In this document: positions 1 to 5,731 of the stretch, piece after piece
How positions within the stretch are numbered: position 1 is the first letter of the stretch
Layout of the letters: each line of letters opens with the position of its first letter
DNA from: an uncultured Flavobacterium sp.
GTDB lineage: Bacteria; Bacteroidota; Bacteroidia; Flavobacteriales; Flavobacteriaceae
Assembly (NCBI GenBank): GCA_946479395.1
Contig: CAMLFV010000057.1
Coordinates: forward strand, 1-14,168
Length of the DNA: 14,168 nt
Direction of reading: 5' to 3'
Made by a program: the position numbers and the translations under genes
The notes under the pieces: generated by a model
Databases searched by the model: none
Seen by the model: the letters and a program-made list of their open reading frames with translations, nothing else
What the model was told of the DNA's origin: nothing

Positions 1-1
1 G

Positions 2-340
2 AAATTAAAATTGAATAGAATAGTTCCATCTTACTTATTAAAAACAACAAATTTTATTACAAACTGGCTTTTCGGCGTAACCACTTCAACAGAAAAGTTG
101 TTATTGAAAAACATCATAAAAGATACCGATTCGAATTTTTTAAAATGGGCAATCAATCAAATTGTTAACTGGAAAAATTTATCTGTACCACAGAATTGTA
201 TTCACATTCATGGTACAAACGATCATATTCTTCCCATGAAACACTTAAAAGTAAATTACCAAATTAAAAACGGCAGCCATTTTATGACGGTTAATAAGGC
301 AAAAGAGATTGAGCGTATTATTAAAAAGCTATGTTCTTAA
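2..340 (+). CDS. Alpha/beta hydrolase, C-terminal part (5' truncated by window edge)
   Basis: The reading frame is open from the first bases of the window, so the true start lies outside; a TTG at 11 is inside the frame and is probably not the start. The visible ~112 residues end with the two C-terminal landmarks of an alpha/beta hydrolase: a strand followed by GTNDHILP, whose Asp would be the catalytic acid, and GSHFM, whose His would be the catalytic base. The nucleophile elbow is not visible. Flavobacterial hydrolases with the ending IHIHGT.D.ILP are familiar to me, but the substrate is unknown. The next gene starts 80 bases downstream on the same strand and has its own promoter-like element. 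Confidence 0.7.
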   Translation, partial: KLKLNRIVPSYLLKTTNFITNWLFGVTTSTEKLLLKNIIKDTDSNFLKWAINQIVNWKNLSVPQNCIHIHGTNDHILPMKHLKVNYQIKNGSHFMTVNKAKEIERIIKKLCS

Positions 341-395
341 TGATTTATTCATTTTCGTGTTTGTTAAAAACCAAAAATCTATAACCTTTAAACTG

Positions 396-403
396 TATCT
401 TTG
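396..403 (+). promoter_or_regulatory. -7 element TATCTTTG for the acyltransferase gene
   Basis: Matches the Bacteroidota -7 consensus TAnnTTTG and ends 17 bases before the ATG at 421. No clear -33 TTG at the expected spacing. A weak purine stretch, AAAGGA, lies at 411-416. Confidence 0.5.
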
Positions 404-420
404 TTATTTCAAAGGAAAAT

Positions 421-1236
421 ATGAGCTTGTTTAAAAAGGATCCGTTCGGACATATAATATTTATCAAAAAGTGGTTAATCAGAATCTTTGGTGTTCTTAC
501 GCATAAGCGCTACCGTGGCTTTAACCAGTTGGTAATTGATGGATCTGAAATCATAAAAAATCTTCCCGAAAACAACGTACTTTTTATATCGAACCACCAA
601 ACCTATTTTGCCGATGTGGTTGCAATGTTCCATGTTTTTAATGCCAGTTTAAAAGGTAGGGTAGATAATATTAAGAACGTATTTTATATATGGAATCCTA
701 AATTGAACTTGTATTACGTTAGTGCGAAAGAAACAATGGAATCGGGCATTTTACCAAGAATCATGGGTTATACCGGAGCTATTACTGTTGAAAGAACCTG
801 GCGAGCGAAAGGAAAAGATGTTGAAGAAAAGAAAGCGGTAAACCCAAACGATACCGAAAATATTAAAAAAGCCTTGCAAGATGGTTGGGTAATTACGTTT
901 CCTCAGGGAACTACCAAATCGTTTAAACCGGTGCGTAAAGGAACGGCTCATATCATTAAAGAACATAAACCTATTGTGGTGCCTATTGTTATTGATGGAT
1001 TTAGACGTTCGTTTGATAAAAAGGGCTTATGGCTAAAAAAGAAAGGTATCCTACAAACTTTTACCATTAAAGAACCTTTACAGATCGATTATGAAAACGA
1101 AACTATAGAAGAAATTGTAGAAAAAATTGAGTATGCTATTGAGCAACATCCATCGTTTTTAAAAGTGATTCCAACCGAAGTGATTGAAAGCGATAAAAAA
1201 CTAAATAAAGAACGTCGTTTTCCGTTTGATTATTAA
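421..1236 (+). CDS. 1-acylglycerol-3-phosphate acyltransferase family protein (PlsC-like)
   Basis: 271 residues, about the usual length for a membrane-associated acyltransferase that transfers a fatty acyl group to a glycerolipid or similar acceptor at the inner face of the cytoplasmic membrane. Motif I appears as NHQTYFAD (His59, Asp65), motif III as FPQGTT (160-165) and motif IV as VPIVIDGFRR (187-196), in the right order and spacing for the LPLAT/PlsC superfamily. Motif I has five residues between His and Asp rather than the canonical four (HX4D), and motif III has Gln in place of Glu (FPEGT). Because the surrounding motifs are intact, I read this as a lineage variant rather than a dead enzyme. 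The acceptor could be lysophosphatidic acid or another lipid such as an ornithine or glycine lipid. Confidence 0.85.
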   Translation: MSLFKKDPFGHIIFIKKWLIRIFGVLTHKRYRGFNQLVIDGSEIIKNLPENNVLFISNHQTYFADVVAMFHVFNASLKGRVDNIKNVFYIWNPKLNLYYVSAKETMESGILPRIMGYTGAITVERTWRAKGKDVEEKKAVNPNDTENIKKALQDGWVITFPQGTTKSFKPVRKGTAHIIKEHKPIVVPIVIDGFRRSFDKKGLWLKKKGILQTFTIKEPLQIDYENETIEEIVEKIEYAIEQHPSFLKVIPTEVIESDKKLNKERRFPFDY

Positions 1237-1508
1237 TTGAATCAAGTTCAAATATTAACACACCGTCACTTCGTGTGAGTCTTATAAAATAAATGCAGTG
1301 AAATCGTATCGAGAAGTTTAGTTTTCTAGATAACTATATCTGTATATCTTTAGGAAATAAATGCTAAATGTTTACCATCTGTAGCCATTAATATGTTATT
1401 GTTTTTACGAATAATGTACATTTTTACAATATAACTGTTGGTTAACTAATAATTGTGTAAAAACACCCTACCGAAAATTTATCTAAAATAGCAACTAGGA
1501 GGATACTC

Positions 1509-1552
1509 CATAGATAAAGCATAGCAAAGGCATAGATAGTGCATGAAACACA
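1509..1552. repeat. 11-base tandem direct repeat, three clear units plus one degenerate
   Basis: Units are CATAGATAAAG (1509-1519), CATAGCAAAGG (1520-1530), CATAGATAGTG (1531-1541) and a decayed CATGAAACACA (1542-1552). Each begins with CAT in exact 11-base register, about one helical turn, which is the geometry of an iteron or multi-site operator. No function can be assigned from sequence. Confidence 0.75.
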
Positions 1553-1575
1553 TTTTCGGAAAAAATGTACGTAAA

Positions 1576-1618
1576 TAAAAAATTCGACTATCTCTTTGTG
1601 AAATTGCCGAATTTTTTA
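1576..1618. terminator. Possible bidirectional terminator (11-bp inverted repeat) between convergent genes
   Basis: TAAAAAATTCG (1576-1586) and CGAATTTTTTA (1608-1618) are perfectly complementary around a 21-base loop. The element lies between the 3' ends of the convergent acyltransferase and XRE genes, and the distal arm supplies a T run on either strand. The arms are AT-rich, so the hairpin is only moderately strong. Confidence 0.45.
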
Positions 1619-1652
1619 CTATTTATGGTGTGTTTGATTAATTGAACAATTC

Positions 1653-2065
1653 TTATTTTTTTAACAATTGTTCTAAGTACATAGTTTTCTCTTTTTCAGC
1701 CCGTAAAAGGCGCTCGTATAATTTCTTGTTTTCATCATACGCTTCTACCAGTTTATCTAAAGGATTGAAGGTTGGCATCACATTTATAGCATTCAATGTT
1801 GATGAATCGTTACTATTAAATGTATTGTTTGTTATAATATTTAACATCTTTTCATAAGAATATTCTTTGATGGCGCTTGCTGGTACTTCCAATGCTTTGG
1901 CAATTTCGTTTAACTTGGTATCGTCTAATTCTTCTGTATTTCTATTACCGACATTTTCTGTTGGCTGATACCCAGAATTTCGGCAAGGGTTTCCTGTTTC
2001 ATTCCTTTCATTTCGCGTATGCGGCTGATGTTGCGTCCTAAATGCTTTTTGCTTGTAGTCTCCAT
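1653..2065 (-). pseudogene. XRE-type helix-turn-helix regulator with coiled-coil tail, broken by a -1 frameshift
   Basis: Reading from ATG at 2065, the protein starts METTSKKHLGRNISRIREMK and continues with KQETLAEILGISQQKMSVIE, a standard HTH_3/XRE domain. The frame then hits TAG at 1925-1927, after 46 residues. The next frame resumes exactly where the homology should continue (NTEELDDTKLNEIAKALEV) and runs to the stop at 1653-1655. Restoring one base in the A run at 1939-1941 (GAAATA to GAAAATA) gives a continuous 137-residue protein: HTH at about residues 10-65, a middle linker, and a C-terminal Leu/Glu/Lys-rich helix (YERLLRAEKEKTMYLEQLL) likely to form a dimerising coiled coil. The gene has an unusually strong ribosome site, AAGGAGG, four bases from the ATG. 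The lesion may be a true mutation or a homopolymer sequencing error. A longer start at 2102 would read the wrong frame. Confidence 0.85.
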
Positions 2066-2069
2066 AAGG

Positions 2070-2076
2070 CCTCCTT
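2070..2076 (-). promoter_or_regulatory. Strong Shine-Dalgarno AAGGAGG deciding the regulator start
   Basis: Reads AAGGAGG on the minus strand, four bases before the ATG at 2065. It fixes the start in the frame that encodes the HTH. Most other starts in this window have no such site, as is usual in Flavobacteria. Confidence 0.75.
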
Positions 2077-2089
2077 TTTTTGATAAATT

Positions 2090-2097
2090 CAAATATA
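2090..2097 (-). promoter_or_regulatory. -7 element TATATTTG for the XRE regulator
   Basis: Perfect TAnnTTTG on the minus strand, 24 bases before the ATG at 2065. A perfect ATGCTG-CAGT-CAGCAT hairpin/palindrome (2123-2138) lies about 25 bases further upstream, a plausible operator for an autoregulating XRE protein, although this is inference. Confidence 0.55.
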
Positions 2098-2122
2098 CTC
2101 ATTTTTCTGATAATAAAAAACT

Positions 2123-2138
2123 ATGCTGCAGTCAGCAT
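2123..2138. promoter_or_regulatory. Palindrome upstream of the XRE regulator promoter (possible operator)
   Basis: ATGCTG and CAGCAT are perfect 6-base inverted arms around CAGT. Its position just upstream of the -7 element at 2090-2097 fits an operator, but an incidental hairpin cannot be excluded. Confidence 0.35.
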
Positions 2139-2150
2139 GGCTATATTATA

Positions 2151-2293
2151 CCCACTGTTGCACAGATTTTTATTCATTATTCTAAGCAAATCATAAAAAT
2201 TATGCAACTTATTGAGTGCGAAGCATTTAAAATTTGTGAAAATTTAATTAGCAGTAGTTTTAATCTATAAAATTACATCTGTGTATCTGTGGT
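2151..2293. repeat. Intergenic inverted-terminus repeat element, copy A (143 bp)
   Basis: The left end CCCACTGTTGCACAGAT (2151-2167) and the complement of the right end ATCTGTGTATCTGTGGT (2277-2293) agree at 13 of 17 positions. The ends share the CACAGAT word with copy C and match the size of copies B and D. The interior is AT-rich and non-coding, with no target-site duplication that I can see. Its 17-base ends and size suggest a MITE-like or REP-like element. Confidence 0.6.
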
Positions 2294-2395
2294 AAATAAA
2301 ACAAATAACTTAATATCAATTGTTAGATTGTTATGCAGGAAACTTCAGTTTGAGACTTTCGGCAAGCTCAAGATAAACTTATGTCGAGAAGTTAT

Positions 2396-2839
2396 TTAAA
2401 AAGCATTCAACGGAATATTAAACCCTAACGAAAAAGTAAAGCCTTCAATTGGTTTTAAGTCTTGCTTAGTTTTAATGTCAAAACCATATCCAAAGCCAAA
2501 CTCCACAATACTTGCGATTGATAATCCTATTTTAGGCGTGGCAGTGTACGGAGTTAATTCGCCTTCTACAAACGGAATAATTAAATTATTAAACGTAGGG
2601 TAAAACGTAAAACTTCCTTCGGGAATAACCAAAAACTGATCTCTAAAATACGCCAAGTTAGCATTCGCTTCCAATTTAATTCCAACAGCGTTTCCTGCCA
2701 ACGGCTGTAAATAATAACCACCTACTTTTAGCATGTTTCCTGCTTGTGACTGGTAAGCCACCGACGGACCAACTAAAAAATCTTGGGCATTTGCTAATAA
2801 AGGAAATGCTAAAGTAATGATGTATAAGAATTTTTTCAT
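2396..2839 (-). CDS. Small exported envelope protein, probably beta-rich, function unknown
   Basis: 147 residues. Residues 1-18 form a typical Sec signal peptide (MKKF, hydrophobic core, ANA before Gln19). The mature part is rich in Gly, aromatic residues and alternating hydrophobic strands (LVGPSVAYQS, FEFGYG-like stretches) and ends in Phe, which recalls small outer-membrane beta-barrel proteins. At about 129 mature residues it could form only a small barrel or part of one. I do not recognise a named family. It is separated from tpiA by 158 bases of hairpins, so it is likely a separate transcript, but I could not find a clear TAnnTTTG element before it. Confidence 0.7.
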   Translation of the reverse strand: MKKFLYIITLAFPLLANAQDFLVGPSVAYQSQAGNMLKVGGYYLQPLAGNAVGIKLEANANLAYFRDQFLVIPEGSFTFYPTFNNLIIPFVEGELTPYTATPKIGLSIASIVEFGFGYGFDIKTKQDLKPIEGFTFSLGFNIPLNAF

Positions 2840-2876
2840 TTGCAGATATTTAATTTAGCCGTTTTGTTTGAATTTA

Positions 2877-2909
2877 AGACCTCACAGGTTTCTAAAACCT
2901 GTGGGGTCT
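2877..2909. terminator. Long perfect hairpin (15-bp stem, CTA loop), AGGTTTnnnAAACCT family
   Basis: The arms at 2877-2891 and 2895-2909 pair throughout if one T-G wobble is allowed (AGACC at the base, CACAGGTTT near the loop). It lies in the tpiA/envelope gene gap and resembles the hairpin at 13808-13836. It lacks a T run on the minus strand, so it may be a REP-like or RNA-processing element rather than a simple terminator. Confidence 0.55.
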
Positions 2910-2914
2910 GCTTT

Positions 2915-2993
2915 AATTAGAAGCTTCTCGCTCGTAGAAACCAAGCTTCTTGTTTATCAATTAGAAGCTTCTCGTTACCAAACGAGAAGCTTC
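2915..2993. repeat. Repeated GAAGCTTCTCG words forming a terminator-like hairpin after tpiA
   Basis: AATTAGAAGCTTCTCG occurs twice as a direct repeat (2915-2930 and 2959-2974), with a partial AAGCTTCTTG at 2943-2952. The second copy pairs perfectly with CGAGAAGCTTC downstream, giving a 13-bp stem (2964-2976 with 2981-2993, loop ACCA) that begins five bases from the tpiA stop codon. On the plus strand it is followed by GTTTTTA; on the minus strand the T run is weak. It probably ends the tlpA-tpiA transcript. Confidence 0.6.
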
Positions 2994-2997
2994 GTTT

Positions 2998-3747
2998 TTA
3001 TATCGCCTCAATAATCTTAGTAAAATCGGCTATATTTAGTGCAGCACCGCCAATTAAACCACCGTCAACATCGGGTTGTGAAAAAATGGTTTGTGCATTG
3101 TCTGGCTTTACGCTGCCACCGTATAAAATGGGTACATTGTTTGCCAAACTGCCGTAATGGTGTGCAATTTGCTCGCGGATAAACTGGTGCATTTCTTGTG
3201 CTTGTTCCGGCGTAGCAGTTTCGCCCGTACCAATTGCCCAAACAGGTTCGTATGCAATAATTATGTTTTCCCAAGCTTCTCTTGGTAAATGAAACAAAGA
3301 ATCTTTTAACTGATAAAACACCACGTTTTGAAACTGTTTGCTTTTACGGTCTTTTAATTCTTCGCCTACACAAAAAATCACGCGCATTTTATGGCGTAAA
3401 GCGGTATCAACTTTATTTGCTAAAAGAGCCGGAGTTTCCTTAAAATACTGTCTGCGTTCGCTATGTCCCAAAATAACGGTTTGTACTCCTACACTTTTTA
3501 GCATATCGGCAGAAATTTCTCCCGTAAAAGCACCGCCTTCTGCCTGGTGCATATTTTGTGCAGCTACCGTAATATTGGTGTCTTCTAAAATTTGTGTTGC
3601 CAGCATTAAGTTGGTAAAAGCCGGTGCAACCATAACTTGAACCTCTTTACCGGTTGGCATATTGTTGACTAAATCGTTTAAAAAAGTGGTTGTTTCTGCG
3701 GCATTTTTATGCATTTTCCAGTTTCCTGCAATAACTTTATGTCTCAT
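2998..3747 (-). CDS. tpiA: Triosephosphate isomerase
   Basis: Interconverts dihydroxyacetone phosphate and glyceraldehyde 3-phosphate in cytoplasmic glycolysis and gluconeogenesis. The 249-residue length is standard. All catalytic landmarks are present: Asn9 and Lys11 in AGNWKMHKN, His95 in GHSERR, Glu167 in the signature AYEPVWAIGTG with the mobile loop 6, and the phosphate-binding GGSVKP (210-215) and GGLIGGA (229-235). The start ATG at 3747 lies one base after the stop codon of the thioredoxin gene (TAA, T, ATG), so the two genes are very probably co-transcribed and translationally coupled. Confidence 0.98.
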   Translation of the reverse strand: MRHKVIAGNWKMHKNAAETTTFLNDLVNNMPTGKEVQVMVAPAFTNLMLATQILEDTNITVAAQNMHQAEGGAFTGEISADMLKSVGVQTVILGHSERRQYFKETPALLANKVDTALRHKMRVIFCVGEELKDRKSKQFQNVVFYQLKDSLFHLPREAWENIIIAYEPVWAIGTGETATPEQAQEMHQFIREQIAHHYGSLANNVPILYGGSVKPDNAQTIFSQPDVDGGLIGGAALNIADFTKIIEAI

Positions 3748-3748
3748 A

Positions 3749-4330
3749 TTAAGGTTGTAATTTATCTAATGTTTTAATTAAAAGGGTATCGTTAGCCACA
3801 ATGGCTTTTTTAAGAGCGATGTTTCCTTGGGCATCGACCAAAATATAACGTGGAATCCAATCTAATTGTATTGACTGACCAAATTCGTCTTTCATTTTTT
3901 CGTTCAGATAGTAATGATCGCCTTTTAAATCGTATTTTTTAATAGCTTCTGTCCATTTATCCTTTGTTTTATCTAACGATAGAAATACGTAAGACGCGTT
4001 TGGATATTTTTGCTGAAGATTCTTTAATTCAGGAAATCCGTTGATACAATCAGGACACCATGATGCCCAAACATCAATAACGATAGGTGATCCTTTATGT
4101 TTTTCTAAAATGTTTTTGAACGAAATTTTGTTTCCTGAAACATCATCAAATTCTTTGTTTAAAGTTATTGATTGAAATTTATTATGCTCAGTAGAAAGGG
4201 TATCACTTTTAATAGATAACGAATCTTTAAGATTGTCAATCTCGGTGGCAATTTCTTTATCAACTTTTTTAGTATCACAGCTTATTGCGATAAACCCTAA
4301 AGCTAAAAGGGTTATAAAAATCTTTCTCAT
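3749..4330 (-). CDS. TlpA-like thioredoxin-fold lipoprotein
   Basis: 193 residues from ATG at 4330. Residues 1-18 form a lipoprotein signal (MRKIF, hydrophobic core, lipobox IAISC with Cys18), so the protein should be anchored in the envelope. A short charged, coiled-coil-prone spacer (about 21-50) leads to a TlpA/ResA-type thioredoxin domain with the redox motif WCPDC (Cys92, Cys95) after VIDVWAS, and a cis-proline in WIPRYILVD (Pro160). It likely reduces or exchanges disulfides outside the cytoplasm; the partner is unknown. The longer start at 4369 is rejected because it would add 13 residues before the signal and lies upstream of the -7 element at 4354-4361. tpiA follows after one base. 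Confidence 0.9.
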   Translation of the reverse strand: MRKIFITLLALGFIAISCDTKKVDKEIATEIDNLKDSLSIKSDTLSTEHNKFQSITLNKEFDDVSGNKISFKNILEKHKGSPIVIDVWASWCPDCINGFPELKNLQQKYPNASYVFLSLDKTKDKWTEAIKKYDLKGDHYYLNEKMKDEFGQSIQLDWIPRYILVDAQGNIALKKAIVANDTLLIKTLDKLQP

Positions 4331-4353
4331 ATAAATTTTTTTAATGATTATAT

Positions 4354-4361
4354 CAAATGTA
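4354..4361 (-). promoter_or_regulatory. -7 element TACATTTG for the tlpA-like/tpiA operon
   Basis: Perfect TAnnTTTG on the minus strand, 23 bases before the ATG at 4330. No obvious -33 element. Confidence 0.5.
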
Positions 4362-4387
4362 TGAACCAATCTGCCTTTTGAATAAGT

Positions 4388-4403
4388 TCTCGACTTCGCT
4401 CGA
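4388..4403. repeat. Dispersed 16-base word TCTCGACTTCGCTCGA (first copy)
   Basis: Its exact reverse complement, TCGAGCGAAGTCGAGA, occurs at 9200-9215 in another gap. The word contains inverted TCGA ends and can fold (AGTTC/GAACT flanks at 4385-4389 and 4402-4406). I associate such words with dispersed intergenic repeats of Flavobacteria. Confidence 0.6.
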
Positions 4404-4479
4404 ACTGACGAAGATCTATTTAATATAAATTTTTAATAATCACAACCCATTGGGTATAGTTCAAAATAAATAAAAATTA

Positions 4480-4624
4480 ACCACATAGACGAATAGAATT
4501 ATACCTAAATTGTCAAAGATGGGATAGAAAATTATATTATTTTTCACATAGTTTGTTGTGCGAAAAGTAAAACGTCTAACATAATCTTTTGAAAACATAA
4601 GAAAAATCTATGTTTTTATGTGGT
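4480..4624. repeat. Intergenic inverted-terminus repeat element, copy B (145 bp)
   Basis: The left end ACCACATAGACGAATAGA (4480-4497) and the complement of the right end TCTATGTTTTTATGTGGT (4607-4624) match at 14 of 18 positions. The interior contains ACATAGTTTGTTGT (4546-4559), found inverted with one extra base in copy D. Non-coding. Confidence 0.65.
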
Positions 4625-4654
4625 AGAAATAGTTACACCAAAAGGTTAATCACT

Positions 4655-5731
4655 CTATTTCAATTTAATTCGTGGATCTAAATAAGCGTAGATTAAATCT
4701 ACTAAAATGGTAATTACTACAAATGTGGTGGCTACAACAATAACCGATCCCATGATTACGGGAAGGTCTAAATTGTTCAATGCATCAACTATTTCTTTAC
4801 CTAAACCGTTCCATCCGAAAATATATTCAACAAAAACTGCACCAGCCAACATAGATGCAAACCAACCCGACATTGCTGTAACCACCGGATTCATTGCGTT
4901 TTTTAAGGCATGTTTGGTTATAATTTTATAGGTTGATAATCCTTTGGCTCTTGCCGTACGAATGTATTCCTGATTCAAAACTTCTAACAGCGAATTTCGC
5001 ATTAATTGTATCACAACGCCTAACGGACGAATACCTAAAACCACTGCGGGAAGTATCGCGTTTTTCAATGCTAAATGGGTTCCTTCGCCAAAATCGTCTA
5101 CTTCGTACAAACTGCCGGTCATGTTTAAACCAGTGTAATTGTGGAGCACGTAGCCAAAAATCCAAGCAAATAAAATGGCACTGAAAAACGATGGAACACT
5201 CATACCCAATGTACTAATTAAGGCAATCAACCGGTCAAACAAACTATTGGCATTTAAAGCCGATAAAATACCTAATACCACACCAATAAGTAATGCAATT
5301 ACAATAGAAAGCACGGCTAAAACTACGGTACTTGGCAGGGTGTGTAAAATAATATCGGTTACTTTTTTGCCGTTTTTCTGAAAACTTTCGCGCAGATATG
5401 GCGTTTTTAAAACTACATCGTACTTTTTTGTGCTGAATAAAACGTTTCCGCCATATTTTACTTCGGTGTAAAACGTATAATGATCGTTTTGAGTTTTGTG
5501 AAACGATACCGGCGATAAATCGTTCAGATAATAAAAATACTGGTTTAATACAGGTTGGTCAAAACCATACTTTTTTTTAATTAAAGCCAATTGTTCCGAG
5601 TTTTCGTTTTGATCTAACATCATTCTGGCAGGATCGCCCGGCAAAATATTGAACAAGATAAACACAACGGTTACTACGCCAAAAAGCGTGAAAAACGAAT
5701 AGCCTAATTTATTTAGAAAGTACGAAACCAC
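4655..5731 (-). CDS. ABC transporter permease of the DppB/OppB peptide type
   Basis: 358 residues. The N-terminus (first membrane helix about 8-30, then ILPGDPA) is the classic DppB/OppB beginning. Later helices lie near 135-157, 168-195, 223-242, 285-305 and 325-348. The cytoplasmic EAA loop that docks the ATPase is clear: QEYIRTARAKGLS, then HALKNAMNPV (about 254-283). Residues 31-130, between helices 1 and 2, form an extracytoplasmic domain that looks larger than in enterobacterial DppB, and the protein is somewhat longer than usual. The start is GTG at 5731, whose first base is the last base of the upstream TAG stop, indicating coupling. No DppC-like partner, ATPase or binding protein is present in the window, so the substrate (peptides or another solute) is open. 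Confidence 0.88.
   Translation of the reverse strand: MVSYFLNKLGYSFFTLFGVVTVVFILFNILPGDPARMMLDQNENSEQLALIKKKYGFDQPVLNQYFYYLNDLSPVSFHKTQNDHYTFYTEVKYGGNVLFSTKKYDVVLKTPYLRESFQKNGKKVTDIILHTLPSTVVLAVLSIVIALLIGVVLGILSALNANSLFDRLIALISTLGMSVPSFFSAILFAWIFGYVLHNYTGLNMTGSLYEVDDFGEGTHLALKNAILPAVVLGIRPLGVVIQLMRNSLLEVLNQEYIRTARAKGLSTYKIITKHALKNAMNPVVTAMSGWFASMLAGAVFVEYIFGWNGLGKEIVDALNNLDLPVIMGSVIVVATTFVVITILVDLIYAYLDPRIKLK

Larger units (their letters stand above)
1237..1652. other. Gene-free intergenic region with several short repeats and hairpins
   Basis: No credible coding frame in these 416 bases. In order: CACAC/GTGTG arms at 1259-1263 and 1273-1277; a TCGAGAAGTT word (1309-1318) that recurs at 2384-2393; a small GTGT-AAAA-ACAC hairpin (1455-1466); CCGAAAAT (1471-1478) whose complement ATTTTCGG is at 1552-1559; a GGAG-GATA-CTCC hairpin ending at 1509; an 11-base tandem repeat (1509-1552); an ACATTTT/AAAATGT hairpin (1550-1568); and an 11-base perfect inverted repeat (1576-1618). 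The concentration of structure is unlike the other gaps in the window. It abuts the 3' end of the broken XRE gene, so it may be remnant mobile or regulatory DNA. Confidence 0.6.
4331..4654. other. Gene-free gap between permease and thioredoxin genes
   Basis: 324 bases without a credible gene. It holds the tlpA-like promoter element, the TCTCGACTTCGCTCGA word (4388-4403) that recurs inverted at 9200-9215, and inverted-terminus element copy B (4480-4624). Confidence 0.65.

Noticed and set aside
751..966. Minus-strand open frame within the acyltransferase gene
   Set aside because: Antisense shadow of a well-supported gene, with no start signal or recognisable motif.
1509..1552. Plasmid or phage replication iterons
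   Set aside because: There is no replication initiator gene or AT-rich origin pattern nearby and the surroundings are chromosomal housekeeping genes; kept only as a repeat.
1642..1857. Plus-strand open frame opposite the XRE tail
   Set aside because: Its sequence is the antisense of the coiled-coil coding region; Ser/Phe-rich composition is typical of a shadow frame.
1936..1950. Programmed -1 ribosomal frameshift in the XRE gene
   Set aside because: No X XXY YYZ slippery heptamer is present at the junction, and no strong downstream stem was seen. A simple one-base loss in the A run explains the data better.
2019..2270. Plus-strand open frame over the XRE start and repeat copy A
   Set aside because: It covers the promoter, palindrome and repeat of known features and encodes nothing recognisable.
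2151..2293. Insertion sequence with a transposase
   Set aside because: The elements are too short to encode a transposase, and no transposase remnant or target duplication is visible in any copy.
4331..4654. Riboswitch or tRNA in the permease-thioredoxin gap
   Set aside because: No T-loop, acceptor pairing or known aptamer core seen; the gap is explained by promoter, dispersed word and repeat copy B.
4926..5184. Open frames on both strands inside the permease gene
   Set aside because: Both overlap strongly conserved permease helices, have low-quality composition and no start signal.
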